61,222 nt of DNA, taken from Rubrivivax sp. GTDB taxonomy: Bacteria > Pseudomonadota > Gammaproteobacteria > Burkholderiales > Burkholderiaceae_C. The stretch covers positions 1 to 61,222 of the forward strand of contig JAHBZS010000026.1 in assembly GCA_019635285.1 (NCBI GenBank), in the 5' to 3' direction. Made by a program: the position numbers and the translations under genes. The notes below the pieces were generated by a model, which saw only the letters and a program-made list of their open reading frames with translations, made no database searches and was not told where the DNA came from. Shown here piece after piece: positions 25,945 through 35,200 of this stretch (within the stretch, counting starts at the first letter, position 1; the number at the start of each line of letters is the position of its first letter).

Positions 25945-26861
25945 AGCAGGTTCCCCGCGCCCGGCGTGTAGACGGGACTGACCACCGAACTGGTGATCAG
26001 CGCCGCGCTGCGCACGACGCCGTTGAAGTTGGCGATGCCGGCATTGACGTTCAGCGCGGTGCAGTTGAAGTTAAGCGCCGCGCCGGCCGTGATGTTGGCC
26101 GCGCCGCCGATGGTGATGTTGGCAGCGCCGCCCACCGTGATGCTGGCCGCGCCGCCCAGCGTGACCGTGGCTGCGCCACCGGCCGTGACGCTGAGTGCGC
26201 TGGTGGCGTTGACCGTTACGCCCGAGCTGCTGACGTCGATGGTGTTGCCGGCGCCGACGCTGATGGACAGCGACGGCTGCGGCGTGGCGTTCATCGTGAT
26301 GGTCACGCCCAGCGACGCGCCGGCGCGCAGCTCCACCTTGGTGCCCGCGGGGCTGTCGTCCATCGTGATTTTGTTGCTGCCCGAGACGATCTCGACCTTC
26401 CCGGTGCCGCTGTCATCCAGCAGCAGCTGGCGCTTGCCCGCGGTGGCCAGGCTGGCCTGGTGCTGGCCGGGCTTGTCCTCCAGCGTGAGCTGGTGCTTGG
26501 CGCTGGAGCGCAGGATGACGCGCTCGTCACCCTTCTTGTCCTCGAAGCGCAGCTGGTGGCCGCCGGGCGTGACGATGACGCGCTGGTGCGCCTCGGTCTC
26601 AGGCGAGACCTGCTCGCCGTTCCACAGGAAGCCCAGCACGAAGGGGTGGTCGAACTCGCCGTTATGGAAGGCCACCAGCACCTCGTCGCCGACCTCGGGC
26701 ATGAACAGCATGCCGCGCTTCTTGCCGGCCAGCGGCACCGCCACCGGCGCCCAAGGTGACAGCAGCCCCTCCTCGATGGCGCGGTACTCGACGATGACCC
26801 GACCCTGCTTGGCATCCACCTTGTTGACGAAGGCCGTGACCACGCCGTCGCGCCGCTTCAT
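25941..26861 (-). CDS. Spike protein, gp5/baseplate V-like (Afp8 C-terminal half)
   Basis: A 306-aa protein with an OB-fold at residues about 5-95 (VVTAFVNKVDAKQGRVIVEY, then PEVGDEVLVAFHNGEFDHPF, FVLGFLWNGE), as in gpV and VgrG. A triple-stranded beta-helix follows: from about 215 there are regular short repeats such as GGAASITV, GGAANITI, GGAANITA. It would form the piercing needle. No effector extension is present. Start ATG at 26861 overlaps the previous stop as ATGA. In Afp8 and VgrG this half is fused to the gp27-like half; here they are two genes. Confidence 0.88.
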   Translation of the reverse strand: MKRRDGVVTAFVNKVDAKQGRVIVEYRAIEEGLLSPWAPVAVPLAGKKRGMLFMPEVGDEVLVAFHNGEFDHPFVLGFLWNGEQVSPETEAHQRVIVTPGGHQLRFEDKKGDERVILRSSAKHQLTLEDKPGQHQASLATAGKRQLLLDDSGTGKVEIVSGSNKITMDDSPAGTKVELRAGASLGVTITMNATPQPSLSISVGAGNTIDVSSSGVTVNATSALSVTAGGAATVTLGGAASITVGGAANITIGGAANITAGAALNFNCTALNVNAGIANFNGVVRSAALITSSVVSPVYTPGAGNLL

Positions 26862-28090
26862 GCCAGACCTCCCGGCAGTGGCGCCTCGCGGCGCGCGGTG
26901 AACTTGGTGATGTAACCGGAGTCGTTGACGGTGTGCGTGCTCTTGGTGACGAAGTAGACGCCCGAGAAGCGCGCGCCCAGCCCCTTCACGTGCACCTGCT
27001 GGCCGGCGCGCAGGTCGGGCAGGCCTACGCAGGTGCCGGTGGCCTCCACCATGCCCTTGAGCTTCTCGCTGAGGATGGCGGCGGCGCGGCGGCGAGCCTG
27101 GGCGGGGTTGGCCATGGTCTCTTCGGCCACCACTTCCTCGCGGGGCCGGCAGCCGGGCACGTCCAGCAGCGCCACCAGGTCGCGGTTGACGTTGACCGAC
27201 GGGTCGTTGAGCTCGACCTTCTCCTTGATCGCCTTGTTGGTCTTGCGGTCCCAGGCTTTCACGGTGACCGACTTGACCTGGTTGGCGGTGGACAGCTTGG
27301 GGGTGAAGTCGATCAGCGAGATGCCCCACTCCAGCTCGTAGGTGGAGCGCGGCACGCCGGGATGACGCGCGTCGGACGGCGCGAATACCAGCACCTCGCG
27401 CACGTTGCGGCCCTGGCGCTCCAGGTCGATGTAGACGACGTACCCGATCTGGCGCGCCTGCAGCAGCAGGAAGTCGATGTCGTGCTGGTTGTCCTGCGCC
27501 AGGTAGTCCAGCACCGGTTCCTTGGCCATCGCCTCCTGCGAGATGCGGATGGGCAGCGGGAAGGTCTCGCCGTCGATGCGGCGCTGGCCGACGTCCTGCA
27601 CGATGCGGCTGATCTTCATCTGCGCCGCGCTGACGCGCTTGTTGGGCCAGTGGTCGCGTTGCTGCTTGCCGCGCAGCTTGTGCAGCGCGTTGAGCAGGCG
27701 CACGGTCAGCGTGGGCGGGCCGGCGGCAGGGAAGCTCGGCTCCAGCGACGTCGTCGAGCCCTTCACGATGGTGGCCAGCTCGCTGCCGTAGCCGAGCTTG
27801 AGCTCGAACTCCCCGACGCAGGGATTGAACAGGCGCTGCATGGGCGTGGCGCCTTGCACGCTGGTCTCGGCGCCGACGTACTTGAAGCTGCGCCGGGCCG
27901 GGTCGCTGTCCCAGTTGGCGAGGGTGACGTCGAAGCTGTCGATTTCGGTGATGGAGTCGTTGTAGACCACCTGCGTCACGTCGCGCAGTACGGCCGGGCC
28001 GAGGCCCGCACCGGCCGCGCTGATCTCGAAGCGCGGCACGTAGAACTCGCCATAGCGGCTGGAGGCGTCGACGACGGCAGTGGTGGTCAT
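26858..28090 (-). CDS. Baseplate hub protein, gp27/gpD-like (Afp8 N-terminal half)
   Basis: A 410-aa protein with the late control D/gp27 pattern: PRFEISAAGAGLGPAVLRDV at the N-terminus, EIDSFDVTLANWD, LKLGYGSELATIVKGSTTS, a middle segment with EPVLDYLAQDNQHDIDFLLL and a C-terminal QVHVKGLGARFSGVYFVTKS. It forms the trimeric hub between tube and spike. Start ATG at 28090 overlaps the LysM gene stop (TGATG) and its own stop overlaps the spike start (ATGA), giving a coupled trio. Confidence 0.88.
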   Translation of the reverse strand: MTTTAVVDASSRYGEFYVPRFEISAAGAGLGPAVLRDVTQVVYNDSITEIDSFDVTLANWDSDPARRSFKYVGAETSVQGATPMQRLFNPCVGEFELKLGYGSELATIVKGSTTSLEPSFPAAGPPTLTVRLLNALHKLRGKQQRDHWPNKRVSAAQMKISRIVQDVGQRRIDGETFPLPIRISQEAMAKEPVLDYLAQDNQHDIDFLLLQARQIGYVVYIDLERQGRNVREVLVFAPSDARHPGVPRSTYELEWGISLIDFTPKLSTANQVKSVTVKAWDRKTNKAIKEKVELNDPSVNVNRDLVALLDVPGCRPREEVVAEETMANPAQARRRAAAILSEKLKGMVEATGTCVGLPDLRAGQQVHVKGLGARFSGVYFVTKSTHTVNDSGYITKFTARREAPLPGGLA

Positions 28091-28920
28091 CAGCGCAACC
28101 TCGGCACGCGCAGGAAGGTCCCGGGCACCAGGCGCCGCGGGTCGTGGATGGCGTTGGCGTCGGCGATCTCGCGCCACTCGGTGACGGACTCCCAGTAGGC
28201 ATGGGCCACGCGGGGCAGGTCGTCGTCGCGGCTGAGCACGTGCACGTGGGTGCGGTCGGGCGAGTTCAGTCCCAGTTCCTTGAGCTGGGTCTCCAGGTCG
28301 CGGTACTCGCGCAGCGTCACCGTGAGCGTGGCGCGCAGCGGCATGCCCTCGGGCGAGAACAGCGTGAACTTCTGCTTGATGCTCTCCAGCACGCAGCGGA
28401 AGCTCGTGCGGCGCTGGTTCTGCACCGCCGCACCCGCCGCGCTCATCGCAGTCGCGGCGGCGCTGCCCAGGGCGCCGGCGGCGCCGGCCAGGGCGCTCGC
28501 GCCCAGCTCCTGCACGGAGCGCGCCGCACGCGCCGCCTTGGCCGCCTTGAGCGTCGGCGGGCCGCCGACCTGGCTGCCCGGAAAACCCTTCTCGCCCCAG
28601 ATGAACTCCAGCACCGGCGGCGCATGCCGCTTGGGCTCGATCTTGATGAGCTGGTAGATCTTGTCGGTCTCGTGCGCCACGCTGTGGGCGCCGACGCCCA
28701 TGCCCTGGTCGGTGGTGTCGAAGAACAGGTCCAGCGTGAGCTTCTCGGCCTGGCCGCGCACGAACTGCTGCAGCGGGGCGTCCAGGCCGGGGATCTGCAC
28801 CTCGGCGATCTGGGCCTGCTTGTCCAGCGTGTACTCGCTGGGGTTGTACTGGACGGGGATGTTCTCCTCCGGCTTGCCCTGCCACTTGACCTTGATGACG
28901 GCGAGGTTGAGCTGCGTCAT
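28090..28920 (-). CDS. LysM baseplate protein (Afp7/gp53-like)
   Basis: A 276-aa protein. The N-terminal part (VQYNPSEYTLDKQAQIAE, then DLFFDTTDQG, then PPVLEFIWGE) is the conserved CIS tube-initiator/hub-collar sequence. The C-terminal 50 residues are a LysM repeat (HVLSRDDDLPRVAHAYWES, then DPRRLVPGTFLRVP). An Ala-rich linker (about 125-165) lies between them. In Afp/PVC this protein sits on the hub and starts the inner tube. Start ATG at 28920; the open frame extends upstream only as shadow. Coupled to both neighbours. Confidence 0.88.
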   Translation of the reverse strand: MTQLNLAVIKVKWQGKPEENIPVQYNPSEYTLDKQAQIAEVQIPGLDAPLQQFVRGQAEKLTLDLFFDTTDQGMGVGAHSVAHETDKIYQLIKIEPKRHAPPVLEFIWGEKGFPGSQVGGPPTLKAAKAARAARSVQELGASALAGAAGALGSAAATAMSAAGAAVQNQRRTSFRCVLESIKQKFTLFSPEGMPLRATLTVTLREYRDLETQLKELGLNSPDRTHVHVLSRDDDLPRVAHAYWESVTEWREIADANAIHDPRRLVPGTFLRVPRLR

Positions 28921-29129
28921 GGCCGGCCTCCCGCGCGGCCGTGGCAGCCGCAGTCGCCGCCGCCGACCTGGGTGTCGCGGCGGCGCGCCTCCTCGTCCTG
29001 CTGCTGCGCGCGCTGCGCGGCCAGCACGGCGGTGACGATGCGCGTCAGCACGGCCGGCGTGAGCAGGGAGTCGCCGTCCATCACCTGGGTCTGGGCCACC
29101 ACGTCGCGGATGTGTACCTGGGCTGTCAT
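28917..29129 (-). CDS. Small eCIS protein between tube and LysM genes
   Basis: A 70-aa protein. The first 20 residues (VHIRDVVAQTQVMDGDS) form a strand-rich lead, and the remainder is a charged helix ending in GGGDCGCHGRAGG. Small proteins of similar size and lead occupy the same slot in other eCIS loci (DUF5908-like); I am not sure of membership. The start lies 2 bp after the tube gene stop and its stop overlaps the LysM start (ATGA), which supports translation. Confidence 0.6.
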   Translation of the reverse strand: MTAQVHIRDVVAQTQVMDGDSLLTPAVLTRIVTAVLAAQRAQQQDEEARRRDTQVGGGDCGCHGRAGGRP

Positions 29130-29131
29130 GG

Positions 29132-29722
29132 TCAGAGAGTGATGGAGGCACCGACCGCGCCGGCGATGCTGCCGATCGCGCCGGTGAAGGGGATCTGGAA
29201 CACGCCCTCGTGGGCGAACTCGATGGCCTCGATGGCCACCTGGTTCTGCGTCGCGTTCAGCGGCGGGGCGGTGTACTTGACTGGCAGCGCGCGGGTGAAC
29301 ATCCAGGCCGCGGCGGGCAGGTGGCGCGAGTCCAGCAGCACGATGACGCCGTCGCGGCGGTGGCCGCGACCGGTGACGAAGCCGTAGTGCCAGTCCCACA
29401 GCGCCGTGTTGCTGGCCAGGCCGCGCTTGAGGGTGATATTGCTCCACTCCACCCGCGAGGCGAAGCGGCGCATGCCGCCGTTGTCGCCGCCTTCCTTGAC
29501 GTCCTCGGTCTTCATCGTCATCTCCAGGCCGCTGCATTCGCTGAATCCGCCCAGCGCGACGTCGAAGATCGCCGACATGCCGATGGACAGCGCCGCGTCC
29601 AGGCCGCTGGTGGTGTCGACGAGGCTGACGAGGAAGTTGTGGTTGAGCAGCGGGTCGGAGCGCAGCAAGTCGGCCGCGCCGGAGGCACCGGCGGCACGAA
29701 GGAGGTCGGGCAGCAGGGCCAT
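29132..29722 (-). CDS. Inner tube protein 2 (gp19-like, Afp5-like)
   Basis: A 196-aa tail tube protein. It has the gp19/T4-like tube core: NHNFLVSLVDT at the start, a GGFSECSGLEMTMKTEDVKE strand pair, WSNITLKRGLASNTALWDWH, and AIEAIEFAHEGVF near the end. Compared with the 146-aa tube gene upstream it has a 25-residue N-terminal extension (LLPDLLRAAGASGAADLLRS) and a Gly/Ala-rich tail. In Afp-type particles such a variant sits at the baseplate end of the tube. It overlaps the second sheath gene (TGATG). Confidence 0.88.
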   Translation of the reverse strand: MALLPDLLRAAGASGAADLLRSDPLLNHNFLVSLVDTTSGLDAALSIGMSAIFDVALGGFSECSGLEMTMKTEDVKEGGDNGGMRRFASRVEWSNITLKRGLASNTALWDWHYGFVTGRGHRRDGVIVLLDSRHLPAAAWMFTRALPVKYTAPPLNATQNQVAIEAIEFAHEGVFQIPFTGAIGSIAGAVGASITL

Positions 29723-31749
29723 CAGGCGGCTCCCGCCTCGGCGATGGCGAAGCCGCCGGCGTCGCGCCCGATGCGCAGCACGATGAACTCCATCGGCACG
29801 ACCGGCGCCAGGCCCACGTCGATCAGCAACTGGCCAAGGTCACGGCTGGGCGACGGGTTGTTGGTCTCGTCGCAGCGCACGTAGAAGGCCTCCTCCGCCA
29901 CCGCGCCCTGCAGCGCGCCGCGTACCCACAGGCTGCGCAGGAAGGAGCCGATGGCCAGCTGCAGCTTCATGCGCGTGCGCCAGTCGTTGGGCTCGAACAC
30001 GGCCCACTGGATCGCGATCTCGATGGCGCGCGCCACCATGGACATCAGCCGGCGCACGTTGACGAAGCGCCAGTCGGGGTCGGAGGACAGCGTGCGCGCG
30101 CCCAGCAGGCGCAGGCCGCGGCCCGGCACGGCGCGCACGAGGTTGACGTGCAGGTCGTTCAGCACGCCGTGGCGCTCGTCGTCGAAGGCCAGGGCCACGT
30201 CCTGCAGCCATTGCAGCGGCTGGTTGGCGGCGCTGGCATGCACACCCAGCCGCAGGTCGGTGGCGGCCATGATGCCGGCGATGTGGCCGCAGGGTGGCAC
30301 GGCCCGCACCAAGGATCGGCGCGCACCGCGGCGCGGGTCGACGACCTTCAGCCACGGCGCGTGCAGCGCGGCAAAGGCGCTGTCGAAGCGGCTGCGCCAG
30401 GCCCGCAGCCCGCTGGCCGACAAGCCGAGCTGCGAGACCGAAGACCAGGGCGCGTCGAGCAGCGCGAAGCGGTCGCGCCGGTGCTCGCAGTGCGCCACCA
30501 GTGCCGCCTGCACGCGCAGGATGGCGGCCTCTCCGAACTCGGGCGGCCGGTCGCCTATGGCAGGCGGCGGCGCGGGCGGGGCCAGCGGCGGCGCGGGAAG
30601 GCAGGCGTCGGGTGTGCAGGCAGGCGGCAGCAGCTGCGGCAGGGGGTCGGGGCGGATGTGTATGTCGGGCACGGCGACCAGGGCGACATCGTCGACCGGG
30701 TCCAGCGCCGCAATGCCGCGCCGGGCCGCGGAGGCGAGGTCAGGCGCGGCGGCCGGGTCGAAGGCTTCGCCGATGAAGTCGCGCACGTCCAGCGCCGCCA
30801 GGCCGTCGGCACCGCCCCGCAGCGCCAGGAGGCCGCCCGGTGCCGCGCCGGCCACCGCCACCAGGGGCAGCAGCGTGGCCCGGCGCGGCGCATCGCGCAG
30901 TTCGCGGATCACGACGGGCGGCGGCGCGTCCGGCAGGCGGTTGCGGGCGATGCGCAGGTGCTCCAGCGCGCGGTCGGCGTCGGGGATGCGGGCATCCGGC
31001 TGGTCGGGGTGCTGCACGTCGACCTGCCACCAGGGCTGCTTGAGCAGCCGCGGGCCGTAGCGCTCGTGCTGCGGCACCAGCGACAGGCCGTCCACCACGC
31101 GCACCAGCCGCCCGGCTTCGCGCACCTCGAGGTCATACGCCAGCGTCTCGACGCGCACGCTCAATCCGCCGCCGGCCGGCAGCGCCGGCTGCAGGGGCTG
31201 GGCCAGCACCAGGGCGCCCGCTTCCGCATCAACCGCCGCGATGATGGCGCGCGCACGGTCGGCGCCGCGGATGACCTCCACCAGGTCGAAGCGACTGAAG
31301 CCGTCGGGCTGGGGCAGCAGCAGGCGCAATGGGTCGGTGGCATCCAGCCGCGCGCGGCTGCGTTGGCGCCTCACCTCGGCCACGCGGACCTGCAGCCGGT
31401 TGCCCCAAACGCCGGCGCTGGCCGCCTCGACGCGCCAGGCGGCACCCGCGGCGTCGGCCAGCACCACCGACGCGGCGCTGGCCGCGGGTGAGGCCACGCG
31501 CACCACCCACAGCCGGCGCCCGCCGTTTTCGAAGAAACCGCGTGCCGCGTAGGCAAGGTAGCCGTTGTCGAAGACGTCGCCGAACCAGGCGATGAATTGC
31601 CGGGTCGATTCCACGGGCACCGCCAGGTGCAGCGGCCCGCGCTCGGCCAGACCGACGAAGGCCGCCACGTCGGTGCGCAGCGGCGCCACGCCGCCGGCGT
31701 TGGCGTCGTGCACCTCGTGGTGCACGCCTGGTGTGGAGTAGACACGCAT
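29722..31749 (-). CDS. Contractile sheath protein 2
   Basis: A 675-aa sheath subunit. N-terminus VYSTPGVHHEVHDANAG, followed by TDVAAFVGLAERGP, is the typical sheath opening. The C-terminal domain is strongly conserved with the first sheath: NVRRLMSMVARAIEIAIQWA, VFEPND, LWVRGALQGA and a final FIVLRIG strand. The middle domain is variable and contains a Pro-rich loop (near residue 385, APPLAPPAPPP). Two sheath types usually mean one main sheath and one baseplate-proximal or minor sheath; this one is paired with the second tube gene. Confidence 0.9.
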   Translation of the reverse strand: MRVYSTPGVHHEVHDANAGGVAPLRTDVAAFVGLAERGPLHLAVPVESTRQFIAWFGDVFDNGYLAYAARGFFENGGRRLWVVRVASPAASAASVVLADAAGAAWRVEAASAGVWGNRLQVRVAEVRRQRSRARLDATDPLRLLLPQPDGFSRFDLVEVIRGADRARAIIAAVDAEAGALVLAQPLQPALPAGGGLSVRVETLAYDLEVREAGRLVRVVDGLSLVPQHERYGPRLLKQPWWQVDVQHPDQPDARIPDADRALEHLRIARNRLPDAPPPVVIRELRDAPRRATLLPLVAVAGAAPGGLLALRGGADGLAALDVRDFIGEAFDPAAAPDLASAARRGIAALDPVDDVALVAVPDIHIRPDPLPQLLPPACTPDACLPAPPLAPPAPPPAIGDRPPEFGEAAILRVQAALVAHCEHRRDRFALLDAPWSSVSQLGLSASGLRAWRSRFDSAFAALHAPWLKVVDPRRGARRSLVRAVPPCGHIAGIMAATDLRLGVHASAANQPLQWLQDVALAFDDERHGVLNDLHVNLVRAVPGRGLRLLGARTLSSDPDWRFVNVRRLMSMVARAIEIAIQWAVFEPNDWRTRMKLQLAIGSFLRSLWVRGALQGAVAEEAFYVRCDETNNPSPSRDLGQLLIDVGLAPVVPMEFIVLRIGRDAGGFAIAEAGAA

Positions 31750-31768
31750 GGGCGGGTGACCTCGCGGG

Positions 31769-32209
31769 CTACATCTCCAGCTCGACGCCTTCGTGCGTGA
31801 GCTCCACCGACTCCATCGCGACCTCGTTGCCGCTGGCCTTCAGCGCCGGGCCCTCGATCTTGCTGATCCAGGCGCTCTCGGCGTGCCAGCGCAGCACCGC
31901 CTCGCGGCGCTCGTTGAGCAGCACGATGGTGACGTTGCGGCGGTCGGCGGTGCCGTTCAGGATGTTCTTCCACCAGGCCCAGAGGGTCTTGTCCTGGGTG
32001 ATGCCGCGTTTGAGCGTGATGGCCACCGGCTTGCTCAGCGCGGGCAGCTTGCGCACGCTGTTCTGCAGGTCGGTGCCTTCGCGATAGTCGGTGGCGTCGG
32101 TCTGCATCGTGAGGCCGCCGGCTTCGGAGAAGCCGGCGCGCGCGATGCCGTCGATCTCGACGACGAAGTTGAAGCCGCGGTAGGGGTCGTTGCGTTGGTC
32201 GGTGGCCAT
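31769..32209 (-). CDS. Inner tube protein 1 (gp19-like, Afp1-like)
   Basis: A 146-aa protein with the standard CIS tube sequence: YRGFNFVVEIDGIARAGFSE, GTDLQNSVRKLPALSKPVAI, TLKRGITQDKTLWAWW and VELTHEGVELEM. Length and motifs fit the main tube protein of Afp/PVC particles. ATG at 32209 follows GAGGAGCAAGCC, a strong ribosome-binding site, as expected for a high-copy structural protein. Confidence 0.93.
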   Translation of the reverse strand: MATDQRNDPYRGFNFVVEIDGIARAGFSEAGGLTMQTDATDYREGTDLQNSVRKLPALSKPVAITLKRGITQDKTLWAWWKNILNGTADRRNVTIVLLNERREAVLRWHAESAWISKIEGPALKASGNEVAMESVELTHEGVELEM

Positions 32210-32225
32210 GGCTTGCTCCTCGGAA

Positions 32226-35200
32226 TCACTCGTCGGCGTGGGCCGTCCACAGGCCGATGCGGACGATGACGTACTCGGCCGGCTTGACCGGCGCCACGCC
32301 CACCAGGCAGATCAGGCGGCCCTGGTCGATGTCGGTCTGCGTCATGGTCGTGCGGTCGCACTTGACGAAGAAGGCCTCTTCGACCTTGGTGCCCTCCAGT
32401 GCGCCGTTGCGCCAGACCAGGGTCAGGAAGTTGGTGATCGAACGGCGCACGCGCGCCCACAGCGGCTCGGCGTTGGGCTCGAAGACCACCCACTGCAGCC
32501 CGCGGTCGACCGAGGCCTCGATGAAGATCAGGAGCCGCCGCACGTTGACGTACTTCCAGTCGCTGTCGCTGGTGATGCAGCGCCCGCCGTAGATGCGGAT
32601 GCCACGGTTCACCGGCCGGAAGTCGCGGATCACGTTGATGTTGACCGGGTAGGGGTTGAGGATGTCGTGCTGTTCCTTGTTCAGCACGCGCTGCAGCCCG
32701 ATGACGCCGCGTACCACCTCGTTCGCCGGCGCCTTGTGCACGCCGCGTTCGATATCGGTGCGGGCATAGATGCCGGCCATGTGGCCCGAGGGCGGGATGG
32801 GGTAGTCGGGGGGCGGGCCTTGCACGTCGGGGTAGGGGTCGGGCACCAGCAGCCAGGGGTGGTAGAGCGCGGCGTACTTGGTGTCGTAGCGTTGGCGCTG
32901 CAGCTGGATCTCTGTCATGGAGTCGTGCGGAGGCGGGGCGCCGTCCAGCACCGCGAAGCGGTAGCGGCGCTGCTCGCAGTGGTTGATGAGGGCGTTCTGG
33001 ACCTTCGCAGTGGTGACGCCCGGGATCGCGACGATGCTGATCTCCTCGATGTTGTCCAGCGTGTAGAGGCCGGTGCGAAGCTCGGGGTTGGGGTCGGGCT
33101 GGCCGATGTAGGTGTCATCGCCGATGCCAGCGATGACGTCGTTGCCGCCGCCCAGCGGCAACAGCAGCAGGCGCGGCACACCGCCTGGCGGCGTGATGCG
33201 GGTGAACACCGCGCCGGGCCGCAGCGCCTGCGTGGGCGCCAGATCCAGCACGCGCACATGGCGCGATTCGCCTTCGCTGCGGCGGTCGCCGCGGCGCAGC
33301 GCGCGTCCGCCGTCGTCGGTGGTGGTGGCGTTGCTGGCTATGTTCCAGGTGGCGCCGATGACGCTTTGGAAGTAGCGCGAGTGCCGCGGGTCCAGCGACA
33401 GGGCGGCGAACACCTCGCGGTCGATGGCGTTGCCGTTGCGCGAGGGGTTGGCGGGGTCGGGCTGGCGCAGCAGCTCCACGACGAAGCGGTGCTCCTGCGA
33501 GCGCACCGTGGTGCCCACCACCACGCCGGCGGGCAGGGCGCCGCCGTCCAGCTCGACCAGCGAGTCGTCGTCGCGGTCGATGGAGCGCACCTTGGCGCGG
33601 TTGGGCGCGGCCACCCCGAACACGAGCTCGGTGCCGGCCTCGAGGCCCGCGGCCGAGTCCAGGCGCAGCCGGCCGCCCAGCAGTACCTGGCGCACACGGG
33701 TGGACAGCAGGGGCTCGTCCTGGGGTTCCATGCCCACGCGCAGGCGATTGCCCCAGCGCCCGGCGTCCAGCGCGCGCACCAGCACCATGGGCCTGCGCCG
33801 AGCCACGGTCGCACCGGCCACCTGGGCGTTGACGAGAGGGTTGACCAGCGGCACCACCATCGGCGCCAGCGCCACCGGCGCGCCGATGGCATGGAAGTAG
33901 GCGCCGCCGCTGGCCGGCCGCACGCGCAGCACGTCGGCGGCGGCGTAGCCGGCATCGGCGACCACCAGCGTCGGGGCACCGGGTGCCACGGGCAGCACGA
34001 CCGTCGACTGCAGCGTGGCCGGGCCCGGCATGGCGAAGCTGTCCACCGGCGTGGCGGGCACGGCGAGGTGGTTGTTGCGCAGCGGCGCGCGCAGCACGAT
34101 GTTGCCGGCGTCCGGCGGCGCGGTCGGGCTGGGCAGGTCGAGGATCTCGACAAACTCGCGCAAGGGACCGACGCCAATGCGCAGCAGCTGTCCCGCCACC
34201 ATGCTCTCGCGCCTGTCGACGCGGATCACCGTGGCGCCTGCGGCCGCATCGGTGCTCAGCTGCGTGGCGCGCACCACGCCGCCCAGCCCGGGCAGGCGCT
34301 CGACCACGCTGCCGGCAGCGAACTCGGCCGAGGCCGGCTGCTCCAGCGGCAGCCGGGTGAGTGCGCCCACGCGGCGGTATTCGACCTGCGGCGAGGCCGC
34401 GGCGTCGAAGCGCAGCACGCTGCCCGCCGGCACGGCCAGCGCCGCCGCGAAATGCACGGCACTGGCGCCGGCGGTGACGGCGGAGCCCGAGGCCACCGGG
34501 CCGACGATGGGGCCCGGCAAGGTCTGCCGCCGCACCGCCACACCGCTGGCATGGGCATGCCGCAACGGCGCGTTCAGCGGGATGCGGTTGGCGACGATGG
34601 GCCCGGCCACCACGGCCAGGTCCTCGTCATTGCCGGTGGTGCCCACGCGCAGCAGGTCGCCCACCGCGAGCGCGGGGTTGAACACGCTCGGGTTGACGAT
34701 CAGGCCGTCGGCCCCGGCCGCGACGGCGAAGGCCAGCGTGGTGCCATGGTCGGCCGCAGGCGCGCCGTCGACGATGGGCACCGAGGAGGCACCGGCCGTG
34801 TGGTCGAACACCAGCGGGGCGCGCAGGCCGTGCATCACGGCAGCGGCGATGGGCGGGATGGGGTTGATCGCCTGGAAGTCGGCGTTGATGCCGTCGCCGA
34901 TCTGCAGCGTGTCGGGCGCGGCCAGGCCGGGATTGGCGTCGATGACGATGCTGCCGGCGCCCGGTGCGGCGGCCGTGATCAACTGGGCCTGTGGCGGCGC
35001 GGCGGGGTCGGGAGCGACGAGCTGGCGGTTGGCCGCCAGCGCCTGGTCGATCTCGAGCACGCGGGTAATGAACACGCGCTTGCCGCCATTGGTGAAGAAG
35101 CCGTCCACCGCATGCGGCAGGAAGCAGTGCGTGCCATACAGCAGCGGATCCAGGGACTGGCCGAACCAGCGCTGGTACTCGCCGGCGCTGGTGACAAGGA

